Origin: an uncultured Christensenellaceae bacterium
Lineage (GTDB): Bacteria; Bacillota; Clostridia; Christensenellales; Christensenellaceae
Direction of reading: 5' to 3'
Assembly: GCA_934438035.1 (NCBI GenBank)
Contig: CAKSBK010000002.1
Coordinates: forward strand, 1-13,680
DNA: 13,680 bases
In this document: positions 7,327 to 12,110 of the stretch, piece by piece
Layout: every line of letters starts with the position of its first letter
How positions within the stretch are numbered: the first letter of the stretch is position 1
Made by a program: the position numbers and the translations under genes
Notes under the pieces: model-generated
Database searches by the model: none
Told to the model about the DNA's origin: nothing
The model's input: only the letters and a program-made list of their open reading frames with translations

Positions 7327-8820
7327 TTACCTGCGTTTTCTCTTTACCCAAACGATTATTCCGGCAATCATTATCGCTGCGGGAATTACCGCAATAACGA
7401 TAATCTCCATAAGCGTAGCCTGTGAATTTCCGCTGAATTCCATGCTGCCCGCTTCAAGGCTCTTAGCCTCAACGTTTACGGTATCGTCTTCCTTTGCGAG
7501 AACGCTTAAGGTGTTGACGAAAAGGTCTCTGTTGCCGGCTCTTCCTATTCCCGTTGAAGTAGATCTTACAAACGAGGTTGAAGAATAAACCGCAATTTTG
7601 GACTCGCCTGCCATCGCAACTGCGCCGATTATAAACGGACCCGTTTCGTCTTCCGAGCTCTTTTCTACAGTGATTACGTTTCCGGTAAGATCCTTAGCCC
7701 ATGTTTCCGAGTCTGTCCAAATAAGTCCCGCCGCAGTGCTGCTGTCGGTAATCTTTATGCTTGAGCAGTCCGCCATAAGCTGGGTTTCACCTGCGCTTAT
7801 AATAGAATTCGTTATACCGTGCTGATACATTGTAGGTATAAGCGAAAGCTGATTTCCGTAAATGTATTTGTCGTTCCCGCCGATGATAAGGTTCCTGTTT
7901 ACGGAAACATTATACATCATCAAAAGCGAGTTAAAGTTGTCAAGGTCATCTCTGACAATCTGATTCGTTCCTGAATTGTCTACAAACGAATAGCTTAACA
8001 GGAACACCGCGCTTCCGCCCTCGGTTAAGAACGACTTTATGTTGTCGTACTCCTCCGAAGAAAGGTCGCTCTTGGGAGCCGCAACTATAAGCGTGTCATA
8101 AGCCGGGTCAAGCTTCTCTGTCGTTGAAGCGTCGTATACTGAAATATCATATCCGAGTCCCGCAAGATCCGTCGCAAGGGTGCCTAATGTTGAAAGAGAA
8201 TCTTCGTCATGACCCGTTAAAAAGCGCAGACCGTAGGTTTTTCCCGTCATAATATATTTTATTGCCGTCGTTATCCTCTGCTCGGCCCTGAAAGAATAAA
8301 TCGAGGTGTAATCCGAGCTGAAAGAATACATATCGTAGACCGTAAGAACCTTATATAATGAAGCGTCCGCATTTGTTACTATTACGGAGCCCGTTGCAAT
8401 TCCGTTTCCGTCCGGATCGTACTTCGTCGTAAAGCCGGGGTTTAACGTCGGGTCAACATTCTCAAAATGAACTTTATCGGAATACGCATCGTAATTCTTT
8501 AACAAGGGAGTTACATATGCGTCCTCGCTGCCCGTTTTGTAAAGAGAATATATATATACGTCCGTATCAAGTCCGTCTATTATTTTTTTCGATTCGTCCG
8601 AAACAGAATAAAGCTTTCTGTTGGAAACGTCAATATTCAAGTTAAATTCGTCTGCGGCAAAATACATGAGAATGTTTATACCCACCGCCGCAAGAGCAAC
8701 TACAATTACAGTTACTATGGATACTATTCTGTAAGTACGTCTGCGGCTGCTTTCCTTTAACTTAACTTCATTCTGCGCCGCTTCGTTATTCACCTTTGTT
8801 TTATTATCTTTAGAAGTCAT
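7327..8820 (-). CDS. GldG-like ABC transporter auxiliary protein (ABC_transp_aux)
   Basis: Membrane-anchored subunit of a Gld-type ABC system, 497 residues. A charged N-terminus of about 30 residues precedes a membrane helix (about 33-53). The external domain opens with FNLNIDVSNRKLYSVSDES, the typical start of the GldG family, and continues with the GldG/IFT52-type Rossmann-like region (FLTGHDEDSL near 215, LIVAAPKSDLSSEEYDNI near 250, GGSAVFLLS near 273). A second membrane helix near 468-490 is followed by the basic tail VKRKRR. Start ATG at 8820 with AAGGAG 11 bases upstream, 28 bases after the permease stop. Such proteins are thought to bind a surface or envelope substrate for the paired ABC-2 permease; the actual substrate is not known. 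The name does not imply gliding motility in this organism. Confidence 0.88.
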   Translation of the reverse strand: MTSKDNKTKVNNEAAQNEVKLKESSRRRTYRIVSIVTVIVVALAAVGINILMYFAADEFNLNIDVSNRKLYSVSDESKKIIDGLDTDVYIYSLYKTGSEDAYVTPLLKNYDAYSDKVHFENVDPTLNPGFTTKYDPDGNGIATGSVIVTNADASLYKVLTVYDMYSFSSDYTSIYSFRAEQRITTAIKYIMTGKTYGLRFLTGHDEDSLSTLGTLATDLAGLGYDISVYDASTTEKLDPAYDTLIVAAPKSDLSSEEYDNIKSFLTEGGSAVFLLSYSFVDNSGTNQIVRDDLDNFNSLLMMYNVSVNRNLIIGGNDKYIYGNQLSLIPTMYQHGITNSIISAGETQLMADCSSIKITDSSTAAGLIWTDSETWAKDLTGNVITVEKSSEDETGPFIIGAVAMAGESKIAVYSSTSFVRSTSTGIGRAGNRDLFVNTLSVLAKEDDTVNVEAKSLEAGSMEFSGNSQATLMEIIVIAVIPAAIMIAGIIVWVKRKRR

Positions 8821-8848
8821 TCTTTCGGTTGCTCCTTAAAATACGTTC

Positions 8849-9559
8849 TCAGCCCTTGCTCCATCTTCTTTTTTCAATGGACTTAACCGTAAAGAAGAGG
8901 CACAGACATATAAGCGTCAGGAAGTAAACTATCGAAGAAATGCTTAGTACTCCCGTCTGGAAATTGTTAAACTGGTTGTAAAGCGAAACGGAAAGATATA
9001 CCTTCGTCAAAACCGGGTTTGAAAGGGAGGGTACGATCGTATCCATAAGCCATAAAAACAGCAGTATGCCGAGCGTGGAAACGCACGCTGAAAGCTGATT
9101 AACCGATATTGATGAAATAAATATTCCTATCGCTATAAACGCGCCGCCTATAAGTATTATCCCGAGATAACCGAGAAGTATCTCTCCTATATACGGCTTT
9201 CCGAAAAAGTAGAGTATCGCAGGAAAAATGAACGATATCACAAGCGTTATCAGAAGCACGGCAAGCGCCGCAAAGTATTTGCCGAGCACAACCTTTGTTA
9301 TTGAGATAGGCGCAGTTAAATACATTTGATCAGTCTTGCTCTTTTTTTCCTCCGCAAAGCTTTTCATGGTAAGTATGGGCGTTATAAGAATAAGCACGTA
9401 GCTTATAGCGGAAACAACCCCTAAAAAGCTTGCGGAACCTCCTCTTATATTTTCGGAGGCAAAAAATATTCCGCAGACAAGAAGACATATCGCCATGTAG
9501 ACATAGCCCGTCATCGTATTGTAGTATGATTCCAATTCCTTAGCGGCAATCGCTCTCAT
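8849..9559 (-). CDS. ABC-2 type permease, GldF-like
   Basis: Membrane subunit of the Gld-type exporter, 236 residues, with six predicted membrane segments: about 14-34, 45-68, 93-118, 127-150, 158-177 and 207-226. The first cytosolic stretch, MRAIAAKELESYYNTMTGY, is the usual N-terminus of GldF-like permeases, and the loop after segment two, MKSFAEEKKSKTDQ, is the conserved coupling region. ATG at 9559, only eight bases after the ATPase stop; the nearest ribosome site (GAGG) lies inside the end of the ATPase gene at a long spacing, so translational coupling is likely. It should form the channel with the ATPase upstream and act with the GldG-like and DUF4340 proteins downstream. Confidence 0.9.
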   Translation of the reverse strand: MRAIAAKELESYYNTMTGYVYMAICLLVCGIFFASENIRGGSASFLGVVSAISYVLILITPILTMKSFAEEKKSKTDQMYLTAPISITKVVLGKYFAALAVLLITLVISFIFPAILYFFGKPYIGEILLGYLGIILIGGAFIAIGIFISSISVNQLSACVSTLGILLFLWLMDTIVPSLSNPVLTKVYLSVSLYNQFNNFQTGVLSISSIVYFLTLICLCLFFTVKSIEKRRWSKG

Positions 9560-9567
9560 TATTGCTT

Positions 9568-10560
9568 TTATGCCTCGCTTTCCCTTTGCTTTCCGTGAGT
9601 CTTTGCAAGCTGTATCTCTCGCTCTTCTTTTTCTTCGGTAAGCTTTATAAACACATCCTCAAGCGTGAGGTCGTCGCTTCTTAATTCCGTTAACTTAAGA
9701 CCTTTTTTTATTGCTGCGTCAAAAACAGCCTCGGTAATATCTTCTCCGCCCGCCGCTTCTAATTCCACGCGCGCCTTTAAGCCGTCTTTATATTTTACGT
9801 TTACGTCTTTAACGCCCTTTATTTCGCTAAGCATTTTAAAGAAGCTTTCGTCCGCCTCTCCTCTTACTTCGAGCGTTATCAAATCCGTCTCGCTCGTATC
9901 TTTAACAATGCTGCTTAAGCTGTCGTTCGCAACGACTCTGCCGTTATGTATTATTACAACGTGCGTGCATATATCCGCAATCTCCGAAAGAAGATGTGAG
10001 GAAATCACTATAGTATGCGTTTTTCCGAGTTCTTTTATCGTCTGGCGGATTTCCACAATCTGCTTAGGATCAAGACCTACTGTGGGCTCGTCTAAAATAA
10101 TGGTGTCCGGATTTCCGCAAAGCGCCTTTGCAAGTCCCACTCTTTGGCGATAGCCTTTTGAAAGATTGCCTATAAGCCTTTGCGCAACGTTGTCTATTCC
10201 CACCATTTTTAAGATTTCTTCAACCTGAGAATCAATCTCTTTTTTAGGCACTCTCATAAGCTTGCAGGCAAACTTCAGATATTCCGTAACCGTCATCTCG
10301 GGATATACGGGAGGTATCTCCGGAAGATATCCCAGCCTGCTCTTTGCTTGCTCCGGCTGCTTTAATATATCGTAGCCGTCTATTTTAACCTCGCCGCTGT
10401 CACAGGAGATATAGCCGGTTATTATATTCATGGTTGTGGATTTTCCAGCGCCGTTTCTTCCCAATAAACCTAATATTTGTCCGTTCTCAACAGTAAAGGA
10501 AACGTCGCTTATTGCAACCTTATTGCCGTATTGCTTGCTTATGCCTTTAACTTCTATCAC
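9568..10560 (-). CDS. GldA-like ABC transporter ATP-binding protein
   Basis: ATPase of the Gld-type exporter, 330 residues. Walker A GRNGAGKST at 34-42, GYLPEIPP at 77-84, signature LSKGYRQ at 133-139, Walker B and catalytic Glu IILDEP at 154-159, H-loop His189. A C-terminal domain of about 110 residues (200-310) and a charged tail (EEKEEREIQLAKTHGKQRE) follow. The start codon is GTG (10560-10558) with GGGAG seven bases upstream. It is the first gene of a four-gene operon, preceded by a TATAAT promoter and a leader of about 175 bases. A close paralogue starts at 832, so the genome has at least two such systems. All catalytic motifs are intact, so this is a working ATPase; exported substrate unknown. 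Confidence 0.93.
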   Translation of the reverse strand: MIEVKGISKQYGNKVAISDVSFTVENGQILGLLGRNGAGKSTTMNIITGYISCDSGEVKIDGYDILKQPEQAKSRLGYLPEIPPVYPEMTVTEYLKFACKLMRVPKKEIDSQVEEILKMVGIDNVAQRLIGNLSKGYRQRVGLAKALCGNPDTIILDEPTVGLDPKQIVEIRQTIKELGKTHTIVISSHLLSEIADICTHVVIIHNGRVVANDSLSSIVKDTSETDLITLEVRGEADESFFKMLSEIKGVKDVNVKYKDGLKARVELEAAGGEDITEAVFDAAIKKGLKLTELRSDDLTLEDVFIKLTEEKEEREIQLAKTHGKQRESEA

Positions 10561-10743
10561 GTTTTATCTCCCGTCAAACATCAAAATCATCATTTTCATA
10601 TCAGCTATTAACTAACATGATATATTATGATTCCTTTTGTTATGATTACATTTTTATTAAATATAAAACCGTTTTAAGTTTGTTGATTACGGCTTTATTA
10701 CATACTGATTTCAGCATCGCTTTTTATTTCGCACGACGTTTTA

Positions 10744-10772
10744 ATTATAACATTTTTACCCCGAAAAATCAA
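10744..10772 (-). promoter_or_regulatory. Sigma-A promoter of the Gld-type operon
   Basis: Leftward TTGATT (10772-10767), 17-base spacer, and perfect TATAAT (10749-10744) with an extended TGT just before it. Transcription would start near 10737, leaving a leader of about 175 bases before the GTG at 10560. This is one of the two best promoter matches in the window. Confidence 0.75.
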
Positions 10773-10868
10773 GTAATAAAAGCTTTTTCAACCATTTGAC
10801 GGTTATCCTTCGCCGATAGCGTTCACTACGGGGCAAAACGCAGCAAATTTACTCTTAAATCCGGGCGC

Positions 10869-10892
10869 AATATAAAAAAATTTTTTTATATT
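10869..10892. repeat. Perfect 24-base A/T palindrome
   Basis: Positions 10869-10880 (AATATAAAAAAA) are the exact reverse complement of 10881-10892, giving an A7T7 core. It lies about 80 bases downstream of the promoter at 10975-11004. It may act as a weak terminator in either direction or as a bent-DNA element; no separate T-run follows it in the leftward direction. Confidence 0.7.
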
Positions 10893-10974
10893 ATTTTTTA
10901 CTTAAATGCCAAATTTATTCTAAAATGTATTGGTTTGTAGCTTTTTTCACCTTATTTTAGAGAATTATTATACT

Positions 10975-11004
10975 ATTGTATTATTATTACAGAAATTATG
11001 TCAA
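10975..11004 (-). promoter_or_regulatory. Strong sigma-A promoter inside the intergenic region
   Basis: Leftward, perfect TTGACA (11004-10999) and TACAAT (10980-10975, five of six) with an 18-base spacer. Transcription would start near 10968. No gene begins for 400 bases, so it drives either a very long leader of the Gld-type operon or a small RNA. The first part of the transcript can form an 8-bp stem (TCTAAAAT with ATTTTAGA, about 10921-10963). Confidence 0.65.
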
Positions 11005-11143
11005 TTGTTTATTTTTGTTTTTATATAATGCCCGCTCCTTAAAGAGTTTTTTTAATCAAAAATTTGAAGAATACAATATTTTTTCGTCACGTCCTTTTTT
11101 ACGCTCGCAAAGCATAATAAGAGTCTATATTTATGTATATATT

Positions 11144-11179
11144 GTGATATTTATACATACATTTGTATAAATAAGTCAC
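11144..11179. repeat. Operator-like inverted repeat with three TGTATA half-sites
   Basis: TATTTATACA (11148-11157) and TGTATAAATA (11164-11173) are exact reverse complements separated by six bases. After a two-base bulge the flanks GTGA (11144-11147) and TCAC (11176-11179) also pair. A third half-site, TGTATAT, lies at 11134-11140. It could be a regulator site or an RNA hairpin; there is no T-run to make it a terminator. Confidence 0.55.
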
Positions 11180-11234
11180 CCCCGTAAAGCACAGGTGCGC
11201 TCATCTTCCGACACAGCTCTTATGCCGCCGCATC

Positions 11235-11263
11235 CGCATATTGCCTAAAAAACGGCAATAGCG
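11235..11263. other. Bulged GC/AT hairpin of unknown role
   Basis: CGC (11235-11237), a bulged A, then TATTGCC (11239-11245) pair with GGCAATA and GCG (11254-11263), making ten pairs around an eight-base loop. In the leftward direction the loop is rich in T. It covers the end of the short GTG frame at 11245-11322. Confidence 0.5.
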
Positions 11264-11322
11264 TTTGGCTTTCCTTTCCCTTTAAATATCTCACGAAGCT
11301 CGGCGCAGACTTTTATTGTCAC
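11245..11322 (-). CDS. Possible small protein or remnant, 25 residues, GTG start
   Basis: GTG at 11322 with AGAGG about nine bases upstream opens a frame of 25 residues with a basic, partly amphipathic look (VCAELREIFKGKGKPN) and ends at TAG. The same frame stays open upstream to a TAA at 11370 and downstream of the TAG to a TGA at 11176, where it reads AICGCGGIRAVSED and on. This may be a decayed gene, part of a dispersed intergenic element, or chance. I do not recognise a family. The hairpin at 11235-11263 overlaps its end. Confidence 0.2.
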   Translation of the reverse strand: MTIKVCAELREIFKGKGKPNAIAVF

Positions 11323-11393
11323 GACAAATTTCCTCTCAATTTTCTCTATGTATTTCCATGCGTACTCTTAATAAAGTATTTGCAATTTTAGCT

Positions 11394-11407
11394 GCACTAT
11401 ATAGTGC
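11394..11407. repeat. Perfect 14-base palindrome GCACTATATAGTGC
   Basis: Fully self-complementary 14-base site, a symmetrical layout typical of small dimeric regulators, or the tip of a hairpin. No promoter is evident right beside it, so no role is assigned. Confidence 0.45.
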
Positions 11408-11466
11408 TTATAATTGAGCGCCAAGTTGTTTTGGAGGATTTTATCGCCTCTCAAGCTTTCCTGTCA

Positions 11467-11480
11467 TGCGGCTGCCCGCA
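11467..11480. other. Small GC hairpin just beyond the mutarotase terminator
   Basis: TGCGG (11467-11471) and CCGCA (11476-11480) pair around a four-base loop. It lies 13 bases past the terminator and has no T-run, so it is not a second terminator by itself. Confidence 0.35.
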
Positions 11481-11492
11481 GATTCCGTATAC

Positions 11493-11520
11493 AAAAAAAC
11501 GCGCTTTTCGGCGCGTTTTT
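11493..11520 (-). terminator. Rho-independent terminator of the araB-mutarotase transcript
   Basis: Perfect 10-bp stem (11495-11504 with 11511-11520, core ACGCGC) and a six-base loop. Read leftward it is followed by a seven-T run, and it starts 20 bases past the mutarotase stop. The stem carries A/T ends on both sides, so it would also stop rightward transcription. Confidence 0.92.
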
Positions 11521-11540
11521 CATTTATTAAATCTTATAGC

Positions 11541-12005
11541 TTACTTGCAGCCTTTTCTTAAGATAAGGCAGCCGTAAAGAGCCTTCTCGCCCGTAGCTAT
11601 TGTAGCGTAAGCGGTGTTAGCCGCCTCATAGAACGCAAATCTGTCGATCATGCCTACGCAGTCGTCGCCTCTCTTGTCCCACTTTCTTACGATAGCCTTG
11701 TATTCGTCCCAAATAGGAGTTTCAACCTTGCCCTTATCGCAATCCTGAAGATCCATGATCATAACCGGGCAGGGCGGGCAGCCGGGCTCCGCTTCGGACT
11801 CATCTAACGGGAAGAACTGTAAAATAGCGTCTAAAAGCTGAGTAGCGGGAACAGCATCTGCTCTTACGAGTATGCCGTCAGCCTTTTTTGCAAGATTTGC
11901 GGAGGGATAGAAAGCGTCCGCTATAACTATAGTGTCGCCGTGGCCCATCTCCGATAAAACCTTCAAAAGCTCGGGGGATAAACAATCCGGAATTCCTCTT
12001 AACAT
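11541..12005 (-). CDS. fucU: RbsD/FucU-family sugar mutarotase (L-fucose mutarotase-like)
   Basis: Small cytosolic enzyme of 154 residues that interconverts the alpha and beta pyranose forms of a sugar so that its isomerase or kinase gets the right anomer. Family marks: LSPELLKVLSEMGHGD at 9-24, with His22 at the position of the FucU catalytic His; IADAFYP at 28-34; RADAVPATQLLDAIL at 48-62; and the C-terminal block IDRFAFYEAANTAYATIATG at 120-139, then LYGCLILRKG. It fits FucU better than RbsD. Odd: seven cysteines, with a GCPPCP stretch at 75-80 inside a loop slightly longer than I expect. ATG at 12005 with AAGGCGG eight bases upstream. It follows araB by 105 bases, with a promoter in the gap, and ends at a strong terminator. 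Real substrate not certain: L-fucose, D-arabinose or another pentose. Confidence 0.88.
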   Translation of the reverse strand: MLRGIPDCLSPELLKVLSEMGHGDTIVIADAFYPSANLAKKADGILVRADAVPATQLLDAILQFFPLDESEAEPGCPPCPVMIMDLQDCDKGKVETPIWDEYKAIVRKWDKRGDDCVGMIDRFAFYEAANTAYATIATGEKALYGCLILRKGCK

Positions 12006-12073
12006 AATTAATACCGCCTTTATTATAGTTTTTATTTATGTTTTACTGCTTACGCACATAAAACTCTTTAATA

Positions 12074-12102
12074 ATTATAGCTTAAAACACCGATTTCGGC
12101 AA
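12074..12102 (-). promoter_or_regulatory. Internal promoter for the mutarotase gene
   Basis: Leftward TTGCCG (12102-12097), a 17-base spacer and perfect TATAAT (12079-12074) in the araB-mutarotase gap, about 68 bases before the ATG at 12005. The -35 overlaps a small CCGA/TCGG hairpin just after the araB stop, which might also act as a weak terminator. The mutarotase may thus be expressed apart from araB. Confidence 0.5.
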
Positions 12103-12110
12103 CAACGTTT

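Larger units (their letters stand above)
10561..11540. other. Long intergenic region between FucU-type gene and Gld-type operon
   Basis: About 980 bases without a convincing gene, strongly A/T-rich from 10561 to 11170 and nearer average from 11171 to 11490. Contents, right to left: terminator of the mutarotase gene, small GC hairpin (11467-11480), 14-base palindrome (11394-11407), a short GTG frame (11245-11322), a bulged hairpin (11235-11263), an inverted repeat (11144-11179), a strong promoter (10975-11004), a 24-base A/T palindrome (10869-10892), a second promoter (10744-10772) and the leader of the Gld-type operon. I recognise no tRNA, known riboswitch or housekeeping RNA in it. Confidence 0.6.

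Noticed and set aside
7325..7351. TTG at 7351 as an earlier start of the DUF4340 gene
   Set aside because: It would overlap the GldG-like gene by 25 bases and has no good ribosome binding site; the ATG at 7324 has CAGG upstream and begins a proper membrane signal.
9665..10153. Plus-strand frame of 162 codons
   Set aside because: It lies wholly opposite the GldA-like ATPase gene and shows only serine/leucine-rich antisense composition.
11056..11115. 19-residue leftward frame starting MLCERKKGR
   Set aside because: No ribosome binding site, very short, and set in A/T-rich non-coding sequence.
10976..11170. Plus-strand frame of 64 codons in the intergenic region
   Set aside because: Tyr/Phe/Leu-rich translation of A/T-rich DNA, no ribosome binding site and no family look.
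10561..11540. CRISPR array, tRNA or known housekeeping RNA in the long gap
   Set aside because: No regularly spaced repeats, no tRNA arm sequences and none of the conserved cores of RNase P, tmRNA or SRP RNA were found by eye.
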